Source: Nilaparvata lugens
Lineage: Eukaryota > Arthropoda > Insecta > Hemiptera > Delphacidae
Length of the DNA: 64,000 nucleotides
Assembly: GCF_014356525.2 (NCBI RefSeq)
Contig: NC_052509.1
Coordinates: 32,449,852-32,513,851, forward strand
Direction of reading: 5' to 3'
In this document: piece after piece, positions 1 to 10,732 of the stretch
Layout: the number at the start of each line of letters is the position of its first letter
Numbering within the stretch: position 1 is the first letter of the stretch
Position numbers and translations under genes: made by a program
The notes under the pieces: generated by a model
Databases searched by the model: none
What the model saw: the letters and a program-made list of their open reading frames with translations, nothing else
Told to the model about the DNA's origin: nothing

Positions 1-110
1 ATAGTAGACTTGAGATGAGCGGGAACACTAGCGTCAGGTTTTCAATTTTCATAACGGCAAGGAAAGTTGTGTGAGTTCGCCACACCAGATCTTTTATAAC
101 CAGTTTCATT
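1..110 (-). repeat. Fragment of an interspersed repeat
   Basis: This is an inverted, slightly diverged copy of about 50,628-50,720. Both share CAAGGAAAGTTGTGTGAG in opposite orientation, next to a CGCCACACCAGAT-like stretch. The copy is cut by the window edge. The longer version at 50,628-51,500 shows what the rest of the family looks like. Confidence 0.7.
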
Positions 111-654
111 TTTCTACTAATCAGTGAGGAAGTGGTCCAGAATGAGGTTCAATATTTTAGTACTTATATCAACTGTCTCCAACATCATTTAATATTGGTG
201 TGAAATGCGACATATCTGTTTGCAGTGGTTCTCAAATGATGATAATTAGCAATTACTGAGTTTGAGTGCGAGCAAAATAAGATTTATACTTTATCAAGTT
301 AGTATTCAATGACGTTTCGATTTTGTCTTCCGGGGGACCCCCTCCGTCACCGTTCCACTCCACTCACTCGGAGAATAGTTGAAGTTATCAATCGAAAACA
401 GCAATATTTAAAAGCTTTATATTTTCAAGATTGGTTATATTTTAGAACTTGGGCCTTCTTAGCTCAATATTCAAAAACACGGTCAATATTTTTTCAAACA
501 CCACTTGGAAAAGTCCGCATAGGACTCTCCTACACTGGATCCGCGCCTGCAAAGGATATCATAGTTGGATTGAGAAGCCTTGAATTCGGAAGATCATTGA
601 CAGAGAGAATAAAGACGATGTGTGACTGAGCCTTGAGAAATACCATAATTATTA
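111..654. other. No recognisable gene
   Basis: This stretch is AT-rich. One open frame (309-629, + strand, 106 codons) starts MTFRFCLPGD. I recognise no domain, signal peptide or membrane segment in it, and it sits between repeat fragments. It is probably a chance frame, so it is not called as a gene. Confidence 0.5.
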
Positions 655-2140
655 ACCGAGCGAAGTGAGGTCTAAGATTCAAGGCGACGGTTTGGCATTT
701 CTCTTAATGTTTGAATGTTTAATGTTTAATGTTTAATGTTTAATGTTTAATGTTTAATGTTTAAATGTTAAATGTTTAATGTTTAATGTTTAATGTTTAA
801 TGTTTAATGTTTAATGTTTAATGTTTAATGTTTAAATGTTTAAATGTTTAATGTTTAATGTTTAATGTTTAATGTTTAATGTTTAATGTTTAATGTTTAA
901 ATGTTAAATGTTAAATGTTTAAATGTTAAATGTTTAATGTTTAATGTTTAATGTTTAATGTTTAATGTTTAATGTTTAATGTTTAATGTTTAATGTTTAA
1001 TGTTTAAATGTTAAATGTTTAATGTTTAATGTTTAATGTTTAATGTTTAATGTTTAATGTTTAATGTTTAAATGTTTAATGTTTAAATGTTAAATGTTAA
1101 ATGTTTAATGTTTAATGTTTAATGTTTAATGTTTAATGTTTAATGTTTAATGTTTAATGTTTAATGTTTAATGTTTAAATGTTAAATGTTTAATGTTTAA
1201 TGTTTAAATGTTAAATGTTTAATGTTTAATGTTTAATGTTTAATGTTAAATGTTTAATGTTTAAATGTTAAATGTTTAAATGTTAAATGTTTAATGTTTA
1301 ATGTTTAATGTTTAATGTTTAATGTTTAAATGTTAAATGTTTAATGTTTAAATGTTAAATGTTTAATGTTTAAATGTTAAATGTTAAATGTTAAATGTTT
1401 AATGTTTAATGTTTAATGTTTAATGTTTAATGTTTAATGTTTAATGTTTAATGTTTAATGTTTAATGTTTAATGTTTAATGTTTAATGTTTAATGTTTAA
1501 ATGTTAAATGTTTAATGTTTAATGTTTAATGTTTAAATGTTAAATGTTTAAATGTTAAATGTTTAATGTTTAATGTTTAATGTTTAATGTTTAATGTTTA
1601 ATGTTTAATGTTTAATGTTTAATGTTTAATGTTTAAATGTTAAATGTTTAATGTTTAATGTTTAAATGTTAAATGTTAAATGTTTAATGTTTAATGTTTA
1701 ATGTTTAAATGTTAAATGTTTAATGTTTAATGTTTAATGTTTAATGTTTAATGTTTAATGTTTAATGTTTAATGTTTAATGTTTAATGTTTAAATGTTAA
1801 TGTTTAATGTTTAATGTTTAATGTTTAAATGTTAAATGTTAAATGTTTAATGTTTAATGTTTAAATGTTAAATGTTTAATGTTTAATGTTTAATGTTTAA
1901 TGTTTAATGTTTAATGTTTAATGTTTAATGTTTATGTTTAAATGTTTAAATGTTTAAACACGGCCATAGATTTTTATGAAATCTGCTGTTCCTTTTTTAA
2001 TTGCGCGTCGACTTATATACAAGGTTTTTGGAAATTTTGCATTTCAAGGATAATATAGGAGGAAATAGGTGCTCCTTCATAAGCCATATTAGACTAAAAA
2101 TCAGACTACAGAACTATTCATCATAAATCAGCTGTCTAGT
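655..2140 (+). repeat. Interspersed repeat carrying a minisatellite
   Basis: A leader with GAGCGAAGTGAGGTCTAAG and GGTTTGGCATTTCTCTTAATG precedes a long heptamer array. A unique tail beginning ACACGGCCATAGATTTTTAT follows it. The same leader precedes the array at 51,722-52,116, which identifies a dispersed family rather than a lone satellite. No coding capacity was seen, so the family is non-autonomous or a decayed element of unknown class. Confidence 0.7.
712..1957 (+). repeat. TTTAATG minisatellite, about 1.25 kb
   Basis: This is an array of roughly 175 units. The commonest unit is TTTAATG (7 bp), interspersed with TTTAAATG (8 bp) and TTAAATG (7 bp) variants in irregular blocks such as TTTAAATG-TTAAATG pairs. 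Nearly every unit adds a TAA, so no long reading frame can run through it. The variant order suggests repeated local duplication. Confidence 0.97.
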
Positions 2141-2300
2141 GGACCTTAATACTACCCGCTCAAAAACATAGAAAATGTTGAAAATGTATTTCTCCATCAA
2201 CGTTAGTAAACAGTTGACTGTAATACTACCCGTTCAAAAACATCGAACATCGTGAAAACGATTGTATCTTCCCATCGACGTTGTAGACAGTTGCAGCCAG
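2132..2300 (+). repeat. Two-unit tandem duplication of about 85 bp
   Basis: Two diverged units follow one another. Each contains AATACTACCCG(C/T)TCAAAAACAT, then a CATCAACG or CATCGACG stretch and ACAGTTG. The unit boundary is near 2,218. No coding potential was seen. Confidence 0.7.
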
Positions 2301-5140
2301 ACCTGATAATAGCGCTCACACTCACACTCCGGGATGACACGTCTCGGTACGATAGTACAGAAAGCTCTATGTTTATTTAGGATTTTTCCTAGACATTTTA
2401 AATTGATAAATTATTTATCAATTTTTGAGAAAACATAACAACAGGTCAATGTAACTTACTGTGCGCGAGGTCTACTGTTCACAGAACTACTAGTGCAGTC
2501 AAGTCTGTGACACTAGAATGATCATCAATGGATAAAGACTGGGCAGCTATTAAATAATAAGACAAGGGGAACTTTCCCTGAATCAATAGGACTCAAGATT
2601 GTGGAACAAAGTATTATGTGACATTGTGTCAACATCTTTGTGGATACCCAGAAGGACAGCAATAGACTTCATATTCGAATTAGTTTATCAGAAAGGGTAT
2701 TCTTAAATTTCATTAGAGCATCAGATTCACTTTCACCATTTTGGAAATCAAATTTTTTCATTGTTTATTATATCTTTCTCACTTTATAAGTGAAACTTCA
2801 TGTTTCTACTTTTAAGATATTAGAGTAAAAAGTAGGCCCAGAATGAGAAACTGAATCTGAAGAGAAGAATGAGAACTGAGACAACGAAATCGAAAGAAGT
2901 GGAAAAGCATCAGCTGCTCGTTGTCCAGTTAATGTGTTGTCCTCATTGCCGTCAGACGAATAAGGAAGACGCTCTCCTTCTACAGACTGGCTCCTCTATT
3001 TTCCGCTTTTACGCTGCTGCCGATATCACCAAGTAATTGTAGAGCAACTGACGGAAAAATTCCTCGCCTCTTGCGCAATATCGTCGTCTTTCGGTTATTT
3101 GGCGTCACCGGACGTAATTCGCTTTGTAATTTCGGCTCCGTGCACACGGTACCGCCGCTCCCACTCACCGACCGATCTATGATTGGATAACAGAGATAAT
3201 AATAATCGGGCGAAATTGGATGTTCTCCTTGTCTGCACTGGTCGGCTATTTTCAGAACCAGTAACACGCTTCCAAGGCTTCGTCCTCCAGGATTGTCACG
3301 TTGATGGTGATACACTCGTGTTGACGTGAGATGTGATTTCCGAATATTATTAGATTTATCGAGGAAAGGATCTGCAATTAGCTACGGTAATGATCTTAAA
3401 CAATTATCTGGAATGAATAAACTCTACTTGACTTCACTTGATTCATCATCTTAGAATCAATAAAAAAAGTTATCCCTATATGGAAATAGACCCTAATAAA
3501 AAGGTACCGTTACACTGAGCACCCCGTGCTGTGCTGCCCATTCGCGAACGTTCACGAATTGGTGTTGCACTACTCCCGTACCTTGCGCTGCGCTGAACTG
3601 CACTGCGCACAATTACGATCCGATGACTGGCGGTTTTTTGCAAGATCATAGGAAAATGGTCTCGACTCTTCTAGCTTCCTCGCTCTTACTCTTACGTACT
3701 ATACTGTATGCCATGATTTTCTTTTTTGATAATGTAGGCTAATAATTTCAAAAGTAAATCCTAATTAACGGTCAAAGTAATCGATTGAACAATATTCTAT
3801 TATTTCTCAATATTTAAACTACATAAATTTCATAACCAGGAATCAGTTTTATCAAAATAGATGTTGGGCAACCTAATTTTTTCCAATGAATTTATTTCAT
3901 TCGTCAAAAAAAATATGAGAAGCTTACTACTGCACTGAACTACAGCGAATATACAGTATTTATATACATTCAAGTGCAGGAGCCGTTAATCACTACATTG
4001 GAAAAAATTATGAATGGTGATTTAATAATCCTTCCTACAGTGAATAGTAGGTCTATAATGATAGCTCTCACCAGTAGCCTACTGTAAGTGAGGCAAAAAC
4101 ACTTGCTAAAGGAGGATGCCTTGTGCACCAGTGTGAGTTGGAAAGTCAGCTTGAAATTACTCGCGAGCGATTGAGTAAATTAGTAACTTAAATTCAGTAT
4201 GAGCAGTTTTCAACATCAAATTGATCATATCAATTATATGAAAGGCAGTGATTGGGATTAATTCAGGTGATACGATTAATTTCATGAATCTACTGCTTGT
4301 ATTAGTGAAGTAGCCTTCCAAGAGAATTTGAGTTGATACTATATATGTTCGATATTTTCTTATTCTATTATTTATAAAATTATAATAAATTTATGTGATT
4401 GGCTAGAAGTGAATTTTGTTCGTATTTGAAACTGTAATTCGCTATGGGACTTACATGGATATAACTTATAACTGTCGTATAGTTTGGAGAAACTCTTACT
4501 TCCATACGTTCTAGACCTAAGTATGTAATATAGGTATTTAAGACGTTCTAGATGTGATAAAATATTACACTATTTCAAATTGTTTCAAATTTTCATTCAA
4601 GCCATTCACTTACTTAATTTGAGAGAAAATCATCTAAAGTCGTAAATTTTTTTCATTGCAGAATATAATTTATACATGATTGTAGTTTTTATGATTATTT
4701 ACTAAATGGATATCAGTAAAAATATTATAAAAAATCTCGGGATGAAAGTAAGGGTGGTTTTCACCCTTGAAAAATTTCGGTTTCTATTTTTAAAGAATTT
4801 GATTCATGAATTATGTTGGTTTTAGTGAAAATATTGAAAATATAATAATAAATATCAAAGAATGGATAAAGTATATAAATTTATTCTACTCCTAATTACA
4901 ATAAGGGTGGAAAATATCTGTCAATCCTCTCCCTTTTCAGAAAAAGTTGCATTGGAATCAGAAAGAAGTGAAACTGCTTGATTTTCCATTTTATATTTAC
5001 TGTCCTAGTTCATTAAAAAAAAAACTGGCATGTGTTGGAGTAAGATAGTGATTATAATAGTGAATACCGGTAATAAACAAAAGTTTATTAACAAAATAAC
5101 AGAGCTTGTCAACACTGACAAAAACAAAACAAAATAGCTG
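2301..5140. other. No recognisable gene
   Basis: This is AT-rich DNA with no coding frame that resembles a protein I know. The longest frame (2,980-3,315, - strand) lacks domains. A GC-richer patch at 3,508-3,612 contains CGAACGTTC inside a short imperfect palindrome plus a TGCGCTGCGCTGAACTGCACTGCGC run. It may be a transposon end, but no partner end was found. Confidence 0.5.
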
Positions 5141-5149
5141 GATGATCTT

Positions 5150-5835
5150 AAGCTGGGTATTCCTTTGTGTGTAAATGCCGTCGTCGACCACGACAGGAAG
5201 AGAATCTCAGATTGGGTAGATTTCAATTTGTCTACATAACCTAAAATATTATGTTCAATTGTATTTCATTTCAATGGGGCAGGTTGAGCTTAAACTTTTT
5301 TTATACTTTAAAGGTGCATTTTCGTTTATGCTTAGATTTCCGCAGTCGACGACGGCAAGCAATGTTGACATTCATATTGTCCAATTTTCAAGTGTGCTGA
5401 AACAGCTGATCAAATAACTTTTCATATTTGTCTTAATTAATAAAGAAATAAACATTTCTAATAATATCAATAAATTGCCATTTAAAAGTATAAAAAAGTA
5501 TAAGACCAACCTGCCCCAATAGAACATAATTGAACATAATCTTTCAGGTTATGTAGACAAATTGAAATCTACCCAATCTGAGATTCTCTTCCTGTCGTGG
5601 TCGCGGACGGCATTTTCGTACAAAGGAAAACCAAGCTTCAAATGGCAATATTTTGTTGATATTATAAGTAATGTTCAATTCTTTAATAATAAAGACAAAT
5701 AATAAAAAGTTGTTTGATCAGCTGTTTTAGCACACTTGAAAATTGGACAATTTGAATGTCAATAATGCTTGCCGTCGTCGACTGCGGAAATACACACATA
5801 AAGGAAAACGTACCTTCAGAGAGATGTAGAAACAT
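5150..5835. repeat. Overlapping foldback element (order A-B-C-B'-A'-C')
   Basis: Block A (5,150-5,262, including GACAGGAAGAGAATCTCAG) is repeated inverted at 5,520-5,640. Block B (about 5,272-5,320, GGGGCAGGTTGAGC) is inverted at 5,483-5,523. Block C (5,325-5,450, CGCAGTCGACGACGGCAAGC) is inverted at 5,698-5,800. Both A and C carry the core GCCGTCGTCGAC or its complement. The inverted blocks overlap instead of nesting simply. The layout suggests a MITE-like foldback family with two copies inserted or rearranged together. No protein is encoded. Confidence 0.75.
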
Positions 5836-5892
5836 GGAGCGCTTGAAACCCCTAGAACACAGCAAATAAAGTAGAGTGGTTTTGTGTTCCTA

Positions 5893-5925
5893 AGAATGTG
5901 CTGCTACCTCCTGGAGAGTCAATAA
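5893..5925 (-). repeat. Short inverted copy of the downstream foldback loop
   Basis: This segment is the reverse complement of 6,376-6,410 (core CTGCTACCTCCTGGAGAGT), the spacer between the arms of the next foldback. It shows that part of that spacer belongs to a longer repeat. The surrounding 5,836-6,256 holds nothing else recognisable. Confidence 0.75.
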
Positions 5926-6256
5926 TATTAGAATTACTAACCTATAAAATAGATAACCCAAATTGACCACCTTCTCTGATCTGAGCCTATAAATATCATT
6001 GTTTTGTTTCCAATACAGTTAGATACTGGAAGGGGATTCAAGAAAAGGTGATATTAACATTATGTTTTCATAAATTTATTGATTCCCTGAATATGATAGA
6101 ATTCCTCAATTTAAGAATATTACTAAAACTAATGATAACTCCTATAGAACACTTTTAATAGGCCCATTTACTTTTTAGCCTTTTTAATGTTACTACAAAC
6201 TAAGATGAATACAGGTTCAGTGCTGCCAAAAAATAATAGATGTAAAGTAGGAATAG

Positions 6257-6515
6257 ACCCAGTTTGCCTTTCACTGTTCCACTTTTGTAGCGTCTGTAAA
6301 AGCTGACCATTTTTTTGGTGAATGGCGGCTTTCAGGGCAGACGGAACTCCGGCGACCCTTCTGAATGCAGTATAAGTGTTGATACTCTCCAGGAGGTAGC
6401 AGCACATTCTTGGGGAGGGTCGCCGGAGTTCCGTCTACCCTGAAAGCCGCCATTCACCAAAAAAATGGTCAGCTTTTACGGACGCTACAAAAGTGGAACA
6501 GTGAAAGGCAAACAT
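6257..6515. repeat. Foldback element with about 105-bp arms
   Basis: The left arm is about 6,257-6,361 and the right arm about 6,410-6,515. They are near-perfect reverse complements, sharing TTTGGTGAATGGCGGCTTTC, GGCGACCCT and GTGGAACAGTGAAAGGCAAA, around a loop of about 48 bp. Transcripts would form a strong hairpin. No protein is encoded. It is probably a non-autonomous DNA transposon. Confidence 0.85.
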
Positions 6516-7096
6516 ATGGACTGTGGATTTCCACGAGTAAACCAAGCTTGTCATGTGCGTGAAGCGACCTAGTCTGTCGTCGTCCCAGTTCGACGAAATA
6601 GCCCAATTCGTCCCAATTTCTTGGTTATTATGGTTTTAAGGGCTGGCGATACTCGGCGACCCCATTCAGAAATACACAGGGAGTGTGAAACGGCAAAGTA
6701 AACGCATCACAGTACTATGACGAATTGCGCTCGTCAAAGTATCCTCAGCCCAAAATAAAACACAGCGAGTCCAGCTCGTCAAAGTAAGCGAATTGATAAT
6801 TGAGTACTGAATACTGAGTACTAAATTGAATTGACTACTTAACATAGTCATCCACCAATTGAAATGTTCTTGCTGTATTCAGGCTACGCTGACTAGTAAT
6901 CTATTCCATACAATGTCCAATGCAATATAAATTAGTGTAGTTGGGAAACATGAAAATAGTAAACAAGTCGACTAATGAAGTATTCACTTCCAATATCATC
7001 ACCAATTATCCTATCAGTGTTCGTTCACGGGTACTAGATTCGATAGAAGTGGGGCCTTCCTGGAACAGCCTAGTTAGTAAGAGCAAATTTTCAAGA
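6516..7096. other. No recognisable gene
   Basis: The two short motifs CGCTCGTCAAAGTAT and CAGCTCGTCAAAGTAAG are the only internal similarity seen. Nothing else is recognisable. Confidence 0.5.
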
Positions 7097-8395
7097 GTAA
7101 AGCACGGAGCACAATGGAGACGCGCCGCGCCGCGCAGCCGGGGGCGCCGTGGAATTATTCCGGTTGAATACTTAGCATGTAAATAAGTTAGAATAAGCAC
7201 ACTGGACGGGCGCCGCGCCTTGCCACGCCGCGTAGCCGTGGAATTATTCTGCTGCCGGTACTTTTTGGAGAATACAGAGCGGAGTTTTTCCAGCTGACCG
7301 TCCGACTTTTGCCTATCACCAAAACCCAAATCGCGTAAAAATGAAGATAAAGATATTGTGATTTCAGATTCGGATTCAGCGCTCTCGAATTAATATAATG
7401 CCTCGCGAGTACTTGAAAATGAGCAAGCTTTTTTCTCGATTGTATATAACGCTATTTAACCCTTTATTTTCTTTCTTGATTCTCATGATACTCTCAGAGT
7501 TAATTTGATGTTGATACTATGATGTACTATCATGATATATTAAGATGTACTATATTGTTGATATTGATAATATTATCTACATAATCTCAATCCATTTTAC
7601 AATCACTGTGTCTCGAGATATGGCATATAAACAAAGCTGCGATTAGCAAAGGTATTATTATCTGTCATTATGTTGTTAAATACTTGGAATAACAAATAGG
7701 CATCTAAATAACTTGAATTAAGATAAATGAGTATATTCACGAAATTGTAACCCCTTTTTTTCACACCAGTATCAGAAGAGGGAGTAATTAGGACAGTTCT
7801 GAGTCTGAATTGTATATTTAATAAAAGAAAATGTTTTTTGTTTTTTTTCCAATTAGTACAAGACGAACAATTCCTCGACGCAGGCCTAGCCTAATGAGGA
7901 GTGTACTTAATATTTTTATTTTTGTTCGTTTCAAAAAAGTGTGATATAAAGTGAATAAAGGAGATGAAAGAGGAAGATATCCTGATTTTATTGAACCTCA
8001 TGTGGAAAACACTTGTTCCAAACTAGTGAGTTTATTATTTTTATTTCAAGAACACTATCCCGAATGGAATAAAAACAAATACAAATCAATTTAAAGTTGG
8101 AAAATATTTTATAGATGGTGGCTACCAATTTCTTTTAGAGTTTTTTTTATGTTTTCCTCGTCATATTGTATAAATGACTTATCTACTGTACTTCTTTAAT
8201 CTACGATTTGTATTGTAAAACAAGATTTATTTTAGTTCATAAGGAACTAGACTAACCCAAATGAAGGCAGTGGTCGGGTGGAGAGTCATGTCCGGTAAGC
8301 GGCGTGGCGCGGCGCGCTCCCAGTGTGCTCCGTGCTTCAACTGACAAGGCGGCGCGGCGAGGCGCGGCGCGTCTCCAGTGTGCTACGAGCTTTGA
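7097..8395. mobile_element. Putative DNA transposon with GC-rich inverted termini
   Basis: The left end begins AAAGCACGGAGCACAATGG and runs into GACGCGCCGCGCCGCGC. The right end (8,350-8,395) is its complement: GGCGCGGCGCGTCTCCAG, then TGTGCTACGAGCTTT. A second inner pair exists at 7,195-7,250 (AAGCACACTGGACGGGCGCC) and 8,298-8,340 (GCGCTCCCAGTGTGCTCCGT). The GC-rich ends stand out sharply from the AT-rich interior, which has no transposase. Target duplications could not be fixed, so the superfamily is unknown. Confidence 0.6.
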
Positions 8396-8404
8396 GACTA
8401 TGAT

Positions 8405-8600
8405 AGCTTTGGAAGAGAGCGATTTTAATTAGAGAGTAGGAGAGAGGGAATGAGATAGTAAGAGAGAGATTGTGATTGAGAGAACTAATGATGAAGAGTG
8501 AGAGTGTGTGACTATGTGTCTGCGTGTGTGGGGGAGATAAAGTGAGAGAGTCTGCATGTGTTTGAGAGAGACATAGAGTCCATGTGAGAGAGAGAGTGAA
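8405..8600 (+). repeat. GA/GT-rich simple-sequence tract
   Basis: A purine-rich run of AGAG, GAGAGT and GTGTGT motifs. Open frames crossing it on either strand are low-complexity and are not genes. Confidence 0.85.
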
Positions 8601-9070
8601 TACGATGTCAGATGCCAATTTCAATTTCAAGCACGTTCTCAAACGCACTTTCTCCTTGTTTATTTCCAGTTCGACGTCCCTTTACATTTTCAGGAAAGCT
8701 TTAATTGAGTCTCTTCTTGTTTCCTATTCCCCTTCCACCCATCCAGCGACCAACAGACTTCCACCTTAGTTTCTATGTATTTGAGTTTCGACTCCTCAGC
8801 TACGACTTGCCTGTACTAGTTGTAAGCAACTCCAGTTAACTCTTTCTTTGTCTGAATGACTGTCTTTCAAGTTAGCATTCGTTTCCTATTTTCAATTTGT
8901 ACCACTCGCCTTTTCTTTTTGGAAAAAACTTGCTTCGAGCTGCTAAGGAAAGTTTCTGAAATACAATTGTGACCTAGCCACTGATCATCAAAAGAACCTG
9001 AGTTAAATTGGTTACATAAACGTAATGCAAATCCTATACTCTTAAACGAGCAACCTCTGTTTATAAGTTT
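8601..9070. other. No recognisable gene
   Basis: Unremarkable AT-rich sequence with only short frames. Confidence 0.5.
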
Positions 9071-9074
9071 ATAT

Positions 9075-9250
9075 TTACAGATGTTTAGATGTTCAGATGT
9101 TTAGATGTTTAGATGTTTAGATGTTTAGATGTTTAGATGTTTGGATGTTTGGATGTTTGGATGTTTGGATGTTTAGATGTTCATATGTTTGTATTTCACC
9201 GGATCTCGAAAACGGCTCTAACGATTCTCACGTAATCCAGAACATAGTAG
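9075..9250 (+). repeat. TTTAGATG/TTTGGATG minisatellite with conserved 3' flank
   Basis: About 14 octamer units change from TTTAGATG to TTTGGATG and back. They are followed by CACCGGATCTCGAAAACGGC. The unit is a one-base relative of the TTTAAATG octamer at 51,770-52,116 and the heptamer at 712-1,957. I read this as a third member of the same minisatellite-bearing repeat family. Confidence 0.8.
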
Positions 9251-9466
9251 GTTTATAATATAAAGAATCGATTGCACTAGGTCTCATCCCTGGAAAAACA
9301 CGCTGGAGGACATTGAAAGGATAATTATCATTCATCCTTGGAAAAACATCTGATTATAATTCGTCTGTTGGTGATGGAAGTGAGTGAGCGAGTTCATGTG
9401 TGTAGGACTGTGACAAAATTATGACTCAGCTGTTGAACTTTTGTAATCATTCAATCAGGTACTTAG

Positions 9467-9604
9467 TGCCGGTTGCAAAAAAGCCGGGTTATTTTCAATC
9501 TTGATTAATTCCAGTAGATCCATCTTTTTAGAATGGTCTTCTCTGATTTTGTTCACGTGAAGTTAATCAGGATTGAAATTTAACCGGCTTTTGTGCAACT
9601 GGGC
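9467..9604. mobile_element. 138-bp MITE with long terminal inverted repeats
   Basis: The left end CCGGTTGCAAAAAAGCCGG and the complement of the right end (CAGTTGCACAAAAGCCGG) align over about 45 bp. They continue through CAATC(T/C)TGATTAA and leave only a short centre. There is no coding sequence. Size and structure fit a miniature inverted-repeat element. The exact target duplication is unclear. Confidence 0.75.
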
Positions 9605-9790
9605 GTTTGTGAGGGAAATTTCTGCATTCCTCTGGGAATTAATCTCAATTCACTGTGATTAGATAGAACATTTCTGTATGAATGTTATGATAATTTCTTC
9701 TTTCGTAATAAATTTTATATGATTTTAGCTATCCTAACCAGAACTCTGTTTTCTTTTCATTTAAACACAGTATAATTTGAAAATTCGGTC

Positions 9791-10732
9791 ATGGCGCAGT
9801 GTTATTATTGTGAAAGTGCATTACCAGCATCAGGTGATTTTGTTTCGTGTTTCGGCTGTGAAAATAAATTTCATTTTGGATGTAGCCTGAAGGAAACAAC
9901 ATATCGCAGGATGTCCGAGGACGATAGGAAAAAGTGGCGGTGCACTCATTTCTGCAAAAATTCAAAGAAATCGACCACATTACCAGGTAACGAAGATATT
10001 ACTGGTTTCGATATACAGAAAACTACTACACTCCTTGAATCTCTCAACACCAAAGTGGCAAATTTCGAGACTGTTGTTAATACTGTTCAAACAAGCCAGG
10101 AATTATTATCTGTTAAGTACGATGAGTTGCTCAAAGAAATCAAAGGGTTACGTGATGAAAACAAAAAACTAACATGTGATATTTCTGAGTTGAAAAAACA
10201 GCTTGCCTCAAAAGATAACGTCATTGACAATCTCAATATGCAAATAAATAATGATGTTGAGTATGTTAAGAGAAACAATTTGGAAATTCATTGCCTTGAA
10301 ACGTCTAGCAGGCCTCCAATCGAAGATTTGCAAGTAATAGCTGAAAAGATTGATGTTAATTTCCAAATGAGTGATGTTAGTGGGGTCCACAGGCTACCAA
10401 TACGCAAACCTACTGACACTCACGGCGAAAAATCTCCAGTTTCGATTGTTCAGTTCGTCTCGAAACTAGTTCGCTCTGATTGGCTTACCAGGGGTCGTGC
10501 TGCGAAATTGACAAACAAGGTGGTGGGGAATAAATCTGAGAAAAGAATTTATTTCAACGAGAATCTAACAGCTTTCAACAAAAGACTGTTTATGCAAGCC
10601 AAGCTTAAAGCTAAGCCTCTTGAATATAAGTATATGTGGACCTCGCAGGGCAGAGTCCTCGTTAGAAAAGAGCATCACGCACAGATTATCAGAATTAAAT
10701 CTTTTATGGATCTTGATAAAATTGTTCAGTGA
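9791..10732 (+). CDS. LINE ORF1 protein (PHD finger, coiled coil, FP-like domain)
   Basis: This is a 313-codon open frame. Residues 4-55 carry Cys/His pairs C4-C7, C20-C23, H28-C31 and C51-C55, spaced as in PHD-type zinc fingers (motifs CFGCENKFHFGC and WRCTHFC). Residues about 75-165 are Lys/Glu/Leu-rich and should form a coiled coil. Residues about 170-313 resemble the baculovirus FP-like domain found in ORF1 of CR1/Jockey-clade LINEs. Such proteins bind the element RNA and act as chaperones in the ribonucleoprotein. The start ATG (GTCATGG context) lies directly before the zinc finger. I assign it to LINE-A, whose ORF2 resumes on the same strand at about 12,156. The frame is intact although ORF2 is shattered. 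A domesticated host gene is the alternative but is less likely. Confidence 0.8.
   Translation: MAQCYYCESALPASGDFVSCFGCENKFHFGCSLKETTYRRMSEDDRKKWRCTHFCKNSKKSTTLPGNEDITGFDIQKTTTLLESLNTKVANFETVVNTVQTSQELLSVKYDELLKEIKGLRDENKKLTCDISELKKQLASKDNVIDNLNMQINNDVEYVKRNNLEIHCLETSSRPPIEDLQVIAEKIDVNFQMSDVSGVHRLPIRKPTDTHGEKSPVSIVQFVSKLVRSDWLTRGRAAKLTNKVVGNKSEKRIYFNENLTAFNKRLFMQAKLKAKPLEYKYMWTSQGRVLVRKEHHAQIIRIKSFMDLDKIVQ

Noticed and set aside
712..1957. Telomere-like array
   Set aside because: TTTAATG is not the insect TTAGG telomere repeat. The array is internal and flanked by dispersed-repeat sequence.
2980..3315. 111-codon - strand frame
   Set aside because: No recognised motif, no neighbouring coding evidence, and no repeat copy to test conservation.
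7006..7329. 107-codon - strand frame and its 81-codon + strand partner
   Set aside because: Both cross the GC-rich transposon end. The stop-free run results from GC content.
8337..8648. 103-codon - strand frame rich in Leu, Ser, Thr
   Set aside because: Low-complexity translation of the GA/GT-rich tract.
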